Shown: positions 35,601 to 47,600 of the stretch, one piece after another | Position numbering within the stretch: the stretch's first letter is position 1 | Layout of the letters: each line of letters starts with the position of its first letter | The notes under the pieces: generated by a model | The model's input: the letters and a program-made list of their open reading frames with translations, nothing else | Told to the model about the DNA's origin: nothing | The model's database searches: none | Origin: Hemicordylus capensis | Lineage: Eukaryota; Chordata; Lepidosauria; Squamata; Cordylidae | Direction: 5' to 3' | DNA length: 64,000 nt | Assembly (NCBI RefSeq): GCF_027244095.1 | Contig: NC_069657.1 | Coordinates: forward strand, 150,656,857 to 150,720,856 | Translations under genes and position numbers: made by a program

Positions 35601-38600
35601 TCCTGCAAAATACTTTCCATTCTGGCTCGTTCCTCAGCACCTTGAGCTTCCAGCTGAGACTTCTTGCTGGCTATTTCCTCCAGCTGAGCGTTCAGTGTTG
35701 TGTTTTTCTCCAAAGCCTCCTGAAGCTGAGTTGATTGGTCCTTTAGGTGTTCTTGCAAGCCCTGAAGCACTTTTTCTCTGTCCCTCAGGACCTTCTCTTG
35801 TTCCTCCAGAGACATCCGGAAGGTAACAACATGCTCTTGACATCCTGACAACTCCTTCTGAAGGTCCTGCATTTCTAGTTTTGTGAACACCAGGCTCTGC
35901 TCCCGAGACACCAGAGTTTCCATAAGAGTCTCCCTCTCCCTTTCTAGGGCCTCTGTCTCAGCAAGACTCCTTTTTAATTTCTCCCTCAGGAGACCCATCT
36001 CTATTGTGGACGGATGCTCTTCTCTTTCAGCTGGCTTGCAACTCAGCCCTTGTTGCTCCTCCTCAGTTGTTTCCAGCTGGCCATGTTGGCATTGTAGGGC
36101 CACCACTTGAGTCTCCCACTTCTCCAGACTCTCTTCACATACCTTCAGTTTCTCTTGCAGACTCTGACACCGAGTGATCACATGCTGGTGCCTCAATTCT
36201 TGGGCCTCAGTGTCTGCCAGATGCTTTCTCCTCTCTGTTTCTTGAAAACTCAGCCTTTGTTCTGCCTCCTCTAGAGACTTCTCAGCAGCCTCTTTCTTGG
36301 CCAAAGCCTCCTGGCATTCGCTGGCCAGGTTGGCAATCTTACTTTCTGCCTCTCTGAGGGCCTTTACTGCTGTGGCCAGCTCCTGCTGCTGTTTCTCCTG
36401 CTCTTCCATTTTCTCTGTGTGCTGTGCTTCAAGTTTGGACACTTCCTCTTTCAGAGCCTGGTTTTCCTCAGAAAGACTTTGTCTCAAGGATCTGTGCTCC
36501 TCTTTCTGCTGGGACAACTTCTGCTGCAGCTCTCCAAGCTCCCACATCAACATTCTAAATTCCTTTTGCTTTCTTTGGCTGCCACCTTCCATGCTTCCCT
36601 GATGGAGTCTCTCTATCTTTCCAGGGGAAGAGTGTTCTGATTGAGAGAGCAAGGAATATAGATCCTGAGGGGAAGAGATGCTGCCTGCCTGCATCTTGCT
36701 CATCTTCTCCACTTGGACGTGCAACTCACGATTTGCCGTCAGTGTCTCCACCAGTCTATCCTTGCCAGAGACTGAATGCTGGGCATCCCTTTCCATAGAA
36801 GGACCCAGCTTTAGAAAGGAACCCATCTGGAGCAGACTGTTCTTTCTGCTTCTCCAGATCCCAACCCATTTCTCCACCGAACTTTCCAATCCAGGCCTGA
36901 AGAGGTCATCAGGAGGTGACTCAGTCACAAATTGGCCCTTGGTTTCTAGTGTACTCTTGTTGGCTCCTTGGTGACCCCCATGATTATTTGGGTTTCCAAC
37001 CTATGTTCAATGAACAAACAAACAAATAGTTACTATGCCATGTATATTCTCAGAAAAGGAGAGAATCATTGAAAATTTGGTACACACATGAACAAAAGCT
37101 GGTCCTGGGCAATGTATCAAACAAATATGAATGGAAACATGAATGAGATATTGAAGAACAATCTAGTGTGTGCCAGATCAGGAGCCAATAAACATTTTGT
37201 TTATTGGTTCCTGATCCATCCTCAACACACAGAGGATGAAGACAAGGGTAATACAGTATGTGTAGCTCACTAGGACAGGTTTGGAAGCACCCTCACTATG
37301 TTAAAGTACAAATAAATAAAATAAATATATACATTTTTTTTCTTAAGATGAACTCTGGGGGGAAAAACAATTCTGCAATAACTGGGGAAAGAGGATTTTG
37401 GAGGGCACCAATTGGCTAGAGCCCAAGACACTCCCTCCAAGTTTCTGAGCAACTTTGCAGCTATCTCTAAGTGTTTGCCTTTGCCTTTTAAGATTGTGGA
37501 AGATGAATGCATGAATACACATGTACAGTTGTCCTTCACCTATCATTTCCCAATTGCAGATTTGAGTATCCACGACTGGGAAATTGTGACTGCCCTCACC
37601 AACCATGACTCGAGTATCTGTGGTTTGTGGTTTTGGGGGTAATTCTGGGGGTCAATTCTGGGTCAGAGGGTAGTTTCTGGAGGTCAGGAGGTGATTTGGG
37701 AGGTGTGGGGGTGATTTCCAGAGGTCCGGGGGACATGCTTTCAATTTCTTACCTTGTTTTCAGTTGCTTTGCAACCACGCATCCCCTAACCCTCCATTTG
37801 CCATTGAAACCAATGGCTTGTCTACTGCAAATTCGCCAACCGCAAGGGTTTCCAGGAATGGAACCATCATGGTTGGCGAGAGATGAATGTATCACTTTTG
37901 TTTTTGTTTTTAAAGTCAAACTGGGGGGAAAATGAATGCATGACTGACACATGCAGGGAGGGGCAAGAGTGACAGCTAAGCCAGCATTTAGCTCCCTGGT
38001 ATGTAGATCTGCTATCGGAATTGTGACATTGGACTCATGCTGTGGTGACTGCTCGTCAGATATTACATCTGTCTTAGTCCATAGGCTGAGATAAGAACAT
38101 TACACTGGCTGTGCTGGTTATAGCTCCCTATGTACGCTCATCTCTGCTGGTCTCTAGGGGTGTGCCCAAATGTTCTTTGGCACCAGCGGGGGTAGTTCTT
38201 TAAGGGCGGGGGAGGGTGCACTTTCCCCTCCTGCCACATTTCCCCCACCGGCGCTCCATTGTTTTTGAGCCCCTTGGGGCAGCAGAGTTCCTCCCTGCTG
38301 CCCCGTTTCCCCCATCGGCTGGAAGTAGCCAGAAGTAGCAAGCATGCGTGTGCCACTTCCGGCCGATGGGGGAAACGGGACGGCAGGGAGGAATGCTGCT
38401 GCCCCAAGGGGCTCAAAAACAATGGAGCGCCGATGGGGGAAATGCGGTGGGAGGGGTGAGTGCCCCCTCCCCCGCCCTTAAAGAACTACCCCCGCTGGCA
38501 CTGAAGCACCTAAATGGCCCCCGGAGCCGAAATGTTTTGGAGGCCTTTATAATGGCCTCCAAAATGTTTTGGGCACATCCCTATTGGTCTCTCCATGGAG

Positions 38601-41600
38601 ATATGCTTCCCATGTCTCTTGTTTCCCAGCTTCTCAGTTTAAAGGAGCACGGACAGCAATTCTAGTCCTGCCAGATTATTGCCCTGCCGCAGACCTGATC
38701 AACAGCACCTCAGGCCATAGATCACTCTTCAAGTCAAATCTTACGTCTCTGAGCAGAGCAGTCTGTGTGCCTATTCACACGACCCGAACTGCCTAGGTCC
38801 CTCCAGGCAGCTTGTATCGTCTGGAGCACTGGGAGCCCTCCGTTTCCGGCTGCTCCAGACCTGGGGAGCCCAGCTCCTCTACCCAGCTCATTTTACTAAG
38901 GTAGAATGAACCACCGTTTCATTCTACCTCAGTAGGTGACCCCATTTTTTTACTTCCCTCAGTTGTGAAAACAGTCCGTTCACTTTTAACAGCAAGGAAT
39001 GTATCTTCTTAATTTGCATAATATAGTCCACATTTCCTTGTACTGCAGCTGGGAATGCAGGAATGTAGAATTTCATGAAGCTCTCATTATAGGTTTCCAC
39101 GCATGCCCAGACCTACCATGTATTTGGTATGTATTTGAGTACATATTTGTGGCAGCCAGTGAGACTGGTTCTTGAGGTCATGCCACAGAAAGAAGAAATT
39201 TTTGATGCAAGGGCATTGAACTCAAACACAACTGCAATTAATACAAGCTAAAAGATATTTTTAAAAAAAAAAAATTGGAGGATTCAGATGGAGGGGGGGA
39301 CCCAACATGATCTTTTCAATTGTCAGATTTTGTCACTGAAATTCTGTCATTGAAATTTGAGAATTTGCTTGGCTAAAATCTGAGTTCCAAATCCACCTGG
39401 ATTCCTAGCTTCTGCAAGAAAATTCCACAAACCACAGCCTCCGTGGCCAAAACGGGGCCACCAGGATGAGTTGTGCCCACAGAAGCTTGACCTTGCGCAG
39501 AACACATGCTAGTAGTGGACTGGGAGGGAATGCATAAAGCAGCCCCTCCAGCCACGGTGAGGATAGAGCATCCACCACTTCTGCCTGGTGGCAGGGAACC
39601 TCATGGAGATGCAGGGGACTTGCACATTCACTGGAGTTGCAAACAGTTCCACCGTCGGGAGGCCGATGTAGAGGAAAACCTCCGGTCGTAGACGCCATTC
39701 CCCTGGAAGGAGGTCTGAACGGCTCAACCAGACTGCTACAGTCTTCAGGTCGCCCTGTACATGATAGGCTGTCAGGGACGCCACACGGTGTTCTGCCCAG
39801 TGGAATAGCAGTGCTGTTTCCTCTTGCAGGGACTTGGACCTGGTTCCCCCTTGACAGTTTACATGAGCCTTTGCCATGGTGTTGTCCATGCAAATGAGGA
39901 TGTGGCGGTGAAGGATCATGGTCTCGAACTCGTGGAGGGCCAGGCGAATGGCTCTGAGTTCCAGCCAGTTTATACTGTGCTGATGTTCTTGTGGTGACTA
40001 CCTGCCCTGGATGGACCAGTGCTGGCAGTGAGCCCTGCAGCCCCTCTTGCTGGCGTCCATAGTAACAATGATCCTGGGAGGGTCTAGGAATTCCTTTCCC
40101 ACCGACAAATATGGAGCGGTGATCCCCCAGCGTAAAGAGTGGAGAACCCTTCGCGGCAGAGAGACACATCTGTTGGAATTCACTGTGATGTCTGCATGAA
40201 AAGGGAGCAGGAACCACTGGAGGGGTCTCAGATGGAAGCGCCCCCAGGGGACTGATTGTAGACTCACCACCATCAGGCCCAGAAGCCTGGAGAGGTCCAT
40301 AAGAGGGAGGCAAGAAACCTGAGCCCGGTACCTTGTGTACCTCTGACCCCAGAGTGCGTTTGAGGTCCCGAGGTAGGAATAGCTTGTCTTGTTGAGTTTC
40401 TATTAGCACCCCAAGATGAAGGATCTGGTGTGTCAGGTGCAGTTGACTCATTGCTTTGTTCATCAGGAACCCGTGACAATTGAACATGTGGATGGTGGTC
40501 CTCAGGTCTTTCTGGGCTGTCTGATGTGAGTTCGACTGGATGAGGAGATAATCCAGGTACCCCCAAATCCTTACACCCTGGAGTCTGAGGTGCACTATCA
40601 CCGGAGCCAGGACCTTCGTGAAGATGCACAGAGCCGAGGAGAGGCCAAAGGGGAGTGCTTTGTATTGGTAGTGCACCCTCAAGTACAGAAAACGGAGGAG
40701 ATGATGACTGTCCTGGTGGATAGGTATATGTAAGTAGGCCTCCTTGAGGTCTAAGGACATGAGAAGGCCCAGGTGATGTAGGGCCTCTGCGATGGACCTC
40801 AGCAATTCCATGTGGAAGGTACATTTGTGTATGAAGTGATTCAGATGTTTTAAGTCCAGCACCGCCTGTAATGAACCATCCTTTTTTGGAACGGTGAATA
40901 TTATGGAGTAGACTTCTGTGCCCTGTTGGTGTTGTGGAACTAGTTCTACAGCTCCTATTGCTAGAAGGTGACAAATCGCCCCTTGCAGGCCTTGATGTTT
41001 GTGTTTGCGGAGGGATGAGGGAGTGAGCAAGAATCCGTGAGATGGCTGGCTGATCAATTCTATGGAGTAGCCCTCTTTTATGGTGGAGAGTACCCACAGG
41101 TCTGATGTAGTGGCTGCCCAACCGTGCCAATGAGAGAAGAGGCACCACCTAGGGGCAGCTCTCCTGCCCCGTCACGCTTGTTGTTTGGACTGTTTGGTCT
41201 GGGCGGTGAAGGAGGCCCTACTTCCAAAAGCCTGTGTGGACGCCCTAGCCCTACTCCAGTAGGGACGTTGGGATCTTGATCCCCTGTCTCTGCCCCCAAA
41301 GGGGTTCTGAAAGAAGTAAAAGGGTTGAAAGGATCACCTTCCTTGAAAGCGGTCCTGCCATTTAGTGGAAGCAGGCATGGCTTTCTTTTTATATTTGGAT
41401 GTCCCATTTTGTACATAAGTGGTGCCGGATCTGCCGCCTGGAAAAGCCTAAGGGGTGCTTCTGATGACACTGGTTCTTGGGCATCAGACCATTCGCCCTC
41501 AGACCTATGCTGGTCCAAATCCTTGACCCAAAGGTTCCGTTGGTGAGGAAGGGTCCCTGTATAGAGGGGGACAAGCAGAATGGAGCTAGGAGGGGGCTGT

Positions 41601-44600
41601 TGGGAGGCCTCCTGTGAGAGGCCAGTGGCTAGTTTCCCTGTACCACTATGAGTTGTAACCTAGGGCTTAAGGACCCATGTTCAGAGATAGCAGATGAATG
41701 AACACTGAGTTCCCTCTGTCTAGACATGGCCTTTTAAGCATGCTTCCTCTTTTTCTTCACTTTCTTATTATTTATTTATTTAGCACATTTTTATACCGCC
41801 CTAACCCAAGGTTTCTTAGGGGCTGGAGTCTCAGAGGGGGAAGAAGCGGCACTGGGAGAGGAGGGGGAAGCCCACCTGGTCCACTTTTGCTTTTTAGATT
41901 TTAATGCGTCATATCTCTCAAAAGATTTTGCTAATAAGTCCTCAAACCACAACCCCCCAGATGGTGGCATATCCCCAAGAACATCCATTAAGGGCTGGGT
42001 TGCAGGGATATTCTGGGTCAGACTAGATGACCCTGAGAAACCCATGGTCCGGTGGGGGGGCAGATACATGTGCAGGCCCAGCATGGGACAAGCTCACCAC
42101 TTCCTCAGGTGCCGTTAAGGCCAAGCTCCTTGTGCCCACCGTGTGAGGCGCTGCTGGTTGCCTTGTAGGCGCAGGGTCCACCGACACGCCTTCCCGCGAG
42201 GCCCCAGACTTGGTTGTGGCCATCTTCTTTGGGGCCTTTTGGCCAGAAGACTCCGGCCTGCTCAGCCTTCCGCGGACCCCAAGAGGCCATGATAGGCAAG
42301 CGGGGTTGTGGGGATGTCGGCGCTGCTTGCAGCTGGCAAGAGGAGCCTGGGGAGAGTGGCAGCGGAGGCGATGCTTGGCCCACTTCCCCGCCCTCGCAAT
42401 TGCAGGCCTGAGGCCCTTGCTGCTCTGGGATGCCATCAAACAGCTGACTGGCAGCGTCCATGTGCCCCGGAGGTCTCCGGCCGGAGAAGGAGCACGCCAG
42501 CAATTTAACATGGCCTCCGAGGCAGGGTCATGGGCAGCCCAGAGGGAGCAGGCCAACCCCCTCAGTACTCTGACGTGGAGTACTCTGGGGTGTGTGTGTC
42601 TTTCCGTACAGGGGAAAATGAAGGAGCAGAGGCAGGAGCAGAGGTGAGAGGTTGTGGGGGGGGGGGGCTGAAAAAAACAAAGAAAATTGAAAATGAAAGC
42701 GCTAGAGCGCTTAGAGAAAGAGAGCTGCCTGAAGCCTTGCAGGACTAAAAAGAACTGAGGAGGGTTTGCTCCTCCCAGCCTTAAAAGCTACTCTAATTGT
42801 CTTAGTCCTGCCTTGGAGTCACGTGGGTCGCATAACCCACATATGAGACACCCTTGGACTCCCTGCAGCAGAAAAGCAGCAGTTTGCTGGGCAGCCGCTG
42901 CTGTCCCTCACCTAAACGCAGGTGACTGCTTGGCCCAAATGTTGGTTAGCAAACTGCTGCTGCTTAGGGATGGGCCCGGACTGGTCCGGAGGCCATTCAA
43001 AAAGCCTCCGGACCGGTCTGGACCGGTCCGGACCTGGGCGGTCTGGTTCGGGTGGGGGGTACCTTTAAGAGCGGCGGGGGGGGGTTACTTACCCTCCCAC
43101 CGCTTTCCCGCTTGGCGCTGTAATGTTCAGAGTAATTGGGGTGGCAGGAGACCTCCCTGCCGCCCCTTCCCCGACGTTGCTTAAAAAAACTCCCGGCAGT
43201 GCCCGTGCAAAGGACTGCTGGGAGTTTTTTTAAGGAACGTCGCGGAAGGGGTGGCAGGGAGGTCTCCTGCTGCCCCAATTACTCTGAACATTATGGCGCC
43301 AAGCAGGAAAGCGGCAGGAGGGGTAAGTAAACCCTCCCGCCACTCTTAAAGGTACCCCCCCCACCCCAGTGCCAGACCGCAGTTGGTGGTTCCGTGCACA
43401 CCCTTACTGCTGCTCCCGCTGTGCCACCTGTGCTCTTTCCCACTGGGGGACAGCATGCCCCAGCAGGAGCAAGAACATTGCTGCATCTGGCCACGGAGTC
43501 ACCAAGTAGGAGAGGAGAGCTGGTCTTGTGGTAGCAAGCATTAGCTAAACAGAGTCCGCCCTGGTTGCATATGAATGGGAGACGAGAAGTGTGAGCACTG
43601 TAAAAGATATACCCTTCAGGGGCTGGAGTCACTCTGGGAAGAGCAGGAGGTTCCAAGTTCCCTCCCTGGCTTCTCCAAGAGAGAGATTCCTTCCTGCAAC
43701 CTTGGAGACGCCACTGACAGTCTGTGAAGACAATACTGAGTTAGATAGACCAATGGTCTGACTCAGTATATGGCAGCTTCCTATGTCCCTAAGTAGTCAG
43801 GAAAGGGGCCAGGGGCTTACTATGTGAGTGTGGGCAACATCAAAATGTCTTGGGGTGCATTGGAGGCTGGGACCTGGAGAGACTTTATTTATTTTTATTT
43901 ATTGTTAAATTTATATATTGCCTTTCATTAAAACAATCCCAGATCCATTTAAAATCATGGAAAAAGAAAATTAGGGCATTCCAGTGCTCTAAGACCATTG
44001 CTGGAGTCTTCTGGGGGAAATTATTATGCAGAGGGCTGGGCAAGGAAGTGGGGATACTGTACCTCAGCAGATGCCTTCTCCATCTGGGAGTGCCTAGTGG
44101 TTTGGTTGGAACACCGTGGCAAAGCCCTAAAAAAGACAGACGTCACGGATCTGCAAAGATGCTAATAACATCTGTGTTTTGTCTCCCACCCTTCAAGTCT
44201 TTCATGAGCTTCCTGGGGAAGAGGCAGCATCTAAAGACGACCCACCCAGATTCAGTTTCCTTGGAGCAAGATGTCAAAACCAAGGCAATGAGTAGGCCCC
44301 GCATCAGCACTGGGGGCAGGAGTGGGATGCAGGGCAAGAGAAGCTGATTGTGAGTCATGGAACAAAGGGACAGCAAGAAAGAATGGGATGAGACATTGCA
44401 TAGTAAACTCTCATGTGGTGGTGGTGGTGCAGAATACAGAAAGCGTAAGGATGAGCCAGCAACAAGGTAGCACAGATTGGAGTAAAGGGGGAACCACTAA
44501 TGGGGCACTGACTGAAAGGTAGGGAAAGCAATTATGATGGAGAAAGGGGAAGAGGAGTAAGATGCATTCCTCTGGGTGTGTCCATGTCTACCAACAATAG

Positions 44601-47600
44601 AGGCTTGTTGTGTTCTAAGGAAACAAAATGGCTACACCAACCCTGATTAAATTGCTGTTTTCCCTAGTGTATAAAAAATGTGTGAAGGTAGCCAATGGGA
44701 GAGTGAGAAGGTGTGCAGGAGGTACAGCAACAAAATTCCACCCTTGCATTACTCCCAAACTGTCTTTGCCTATGTGCCAGTGTGAGGAGGCTGCATTCGA
44801 ATCCATTTCCTCCCACATTCCAGAAAAGCTGTGCCCTAGTACTCACTCAGAGCCCATAGGCCAGGCAGCATCCAGGTCTGCTCTGCAGAGTGCCAGATGG
44901 AAGGCAATGCCATCCAACTCATAGAGGGAGCCCAAGAGGTCCAGCCACAGCTTCTGGTCCAGGAAGGGGCTGCGTGCATAATACCACTCACTGCAAGGAA
45001 CAAATCAGAGCAGATTAATAAAACCTCAGTTGAACAGGTTGGCTCCATACCCACTTGGATCTGGCCAGATCCAAGAGATGTAACTGGCTCAGAAGGGGAC
45101 AACCATCCTAGCTAACAAGCAATTTGAAACTGCAAGCATGTCGAGGTACTAGCTGACCACATGTCTCTCTACATATCTCTATAAATTTGGCCCACCAGCT
45201 GTTGTTGGACTGCAATTCCCATCATTCCCAGCCACAGTGGTCAATAGTCAGGGATGATGGGAGTTGCAGTCCAACAACATTTGGAGGGCCACGTTTGTGC
45301 GGTCCCGCTGCACATCATCTTTGTGCATTGATATCACAGCTCTAGGAAGACTAAGTTGCAGCACTATCAGCAACTTTGTCTACTGCTGCAGACTAGGGGC
45401 AGCGCTACCAACAAATAATACATATGGCAATAGTGCTGCCCCTAGTCTGCAGCACTAGATGGAGTTGCAGATAGTGTGGAGTCTTAGTGTGGAGCTCTAG
45501 GCAGGTTGGGGAGGAGCTGTTTGATTTTTCAGGGAAAGATGGTAACTTTGATGGAATGCCCCAGAGATCAGCAGAATGGATAAGATAAGATCACTAATAA
45601 TAATAATAATAATAAGAAGAAGAAATAAAGTATTCACAGGAGTTGAGCTGGAAGAACTGCAAAGAGCAACACAGGCTCAAGATATGGAAGAAGAATTATC
45701 ACCAATTGAAGAAGTTGCTCAGGCGCAGGTGGAGGAGGTGTTGGAAACAGAGGATGCCACTGTTGCTGAACTGTTTCAAAATCAAAACCAGGCAACCTCC
45801 CCTTTGCCTTCACCTCAAAAACCCAAATGCCGTTTAACAGAAAAGCAACAAGAACTAAAGCAAAAAATAACTGAGCACATGAACCAAACAACCACCAGGG
45901 TTCGACTTCCAGCTCTAAAAAAAGTTGCCAAAAAACAACTTGCTCAGGCATTAAAAGATGTCAATGCTGCACTTGCAGAAATAACAACCAATAATTTGCA
46001 AGAAACAAACCAACTCATGTACAGTGCAGCAACAATAACAACACAAGAGCTTGGATATAAGATCAGCGGACCTGTCAAAAAAGAAAGCAGTACATCACCT
46101 AAATAGAAGATTAGATTAGAAAATAAAATTTCCAGGCTTAGATCAGATGCTAGTAAATTGAAAGATATGAAAGACAAGAAGCTGAAGAATGAAAACACCA
46201 AACAGTATCTGATCCAAAAATACCATCTAGATTCAAGGAGAATTAGAGAAGTCCTGGAAATAATAAAGCAGCAAATAACAGCAGTGTCAAAGAAGATTAG
46301 CAGATATGAAGCCAGAATTACACAACACAGGCAGAATCTCCAATACCAGTTGAATCAGAGACGTTTCTACCAAAGCATAGAAGGAGAAACTGCAAGAAAC
46401 GTAGAAACACCAAATAAAGAAGAAACAGTGCAATTCTGGGACAATCCAATAGATTATAATAAAAAAACAGGCTGGATGAAAGAGGTCAAAAAATGTAACC
46501 AACAAATGCAAGATCTAATAATAACACCAGAATTAATAAGTGAAAGAGCAAAGAAAATTAAAAATTGGACTGCACCAGGCGACAATGAACTGCATGGCTT
46601 TTGGCTTAAACACCTAACAAGCCTTCATAAACAACTATCAAAATAGTTCAATCACATTATGAAAGGCGGTGATATTGAACAATGGCTAACAACTGGGAAA
46701 ACTCATCTCGTCATGAAAGACCCAGCAAAAGGTGCAGTTCCAAGTAATTATAGACCAATAACCTGCCTGCCAATCATGTTCAAATTATTAACTGGAATAA
46801 TAGCAGATGAAGTGATGCAACACTTATTAACCAACAAACAGCTTCCAGTTGAACAGAAAGGAAATTGCCCCAACACCAGAGGCACAAAAGAACAGCTGCT
46901 GATTGACAAAATGATTTTAGAAAACTGCAAGAGAAGAAAAACAAATCTAAGTGTTGCATGGATTGACAACAAGAAAACCTTCGATTCATTGCCTCACACA
47001 TGGATACTAAAATGTTTAGAAACAACTGGTGTCAGCAAAAACATTCAGATATTTATTAAAAAAGCAATGAGCATGTGGAGTACACAGTTAACAATCAATG
47101 GCGAGGCACTTGGACAGGTTAACATTAGAAGAGGCATTTTCCAAGGGGACTCACTATCCCCTCTATTGTTTGTAATCGCCATGACCCCACCTTCACAAAT
47201 ACTAAACAAAACAGGCCTCGGATACCAAACATCTAAAACATCAAGTCAAATCAACCATCTGCTGTACATGGACGATCTGAAGTTGTATGGAAAGTCCCAG
47301 TCAGAAATCGAATCACTGCTAAACACTGTCCGTATATTCAGTAGCGATATAGCAATGGAGTCTGGACTAGACAGGTGTGCTGCATTAATAATGAACAGAG
47401 GACAAATAAGAAAAACAGAAGGAATAGAACTGCCCAATGGAAGCAAGATCAAGAACCTGGAAGAGAAAGAACCTTACAAATACTTGGGCATTCTCCAGGC
47501 TGATAACATCGCACACACTGAAGTTAAAAGAAAAATTGGAAGTGAATACATCAGGAGAGTTAGAAAAATCCTCAAGTCCAAACTCAATGGCGGGAACACA

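Noticed and set aside
35115-36602. Several long + strand frames rich in Ser, Leu and Cys
   Set aside because: They lie opposite the RUFY4 coiled-coil exon. GAG, CAG and CTG codons read in reverse give Leu, Cys and Ser runs. Splice sites, phase and coil pattern support the - strand.
43850-44347. 165-codon + strand frame
   Set aside because: It begins within a LINE-tail repeat and has no recognisable motif. It lies in a RUFY4 intron.
45576-45600. ATG at 45576 as the true start of the R4 LINE protein
   Set aside because: It lies before the TAA tract that flanks the element, so it belongs to host DNA and the frame runs through the repeat by chance.
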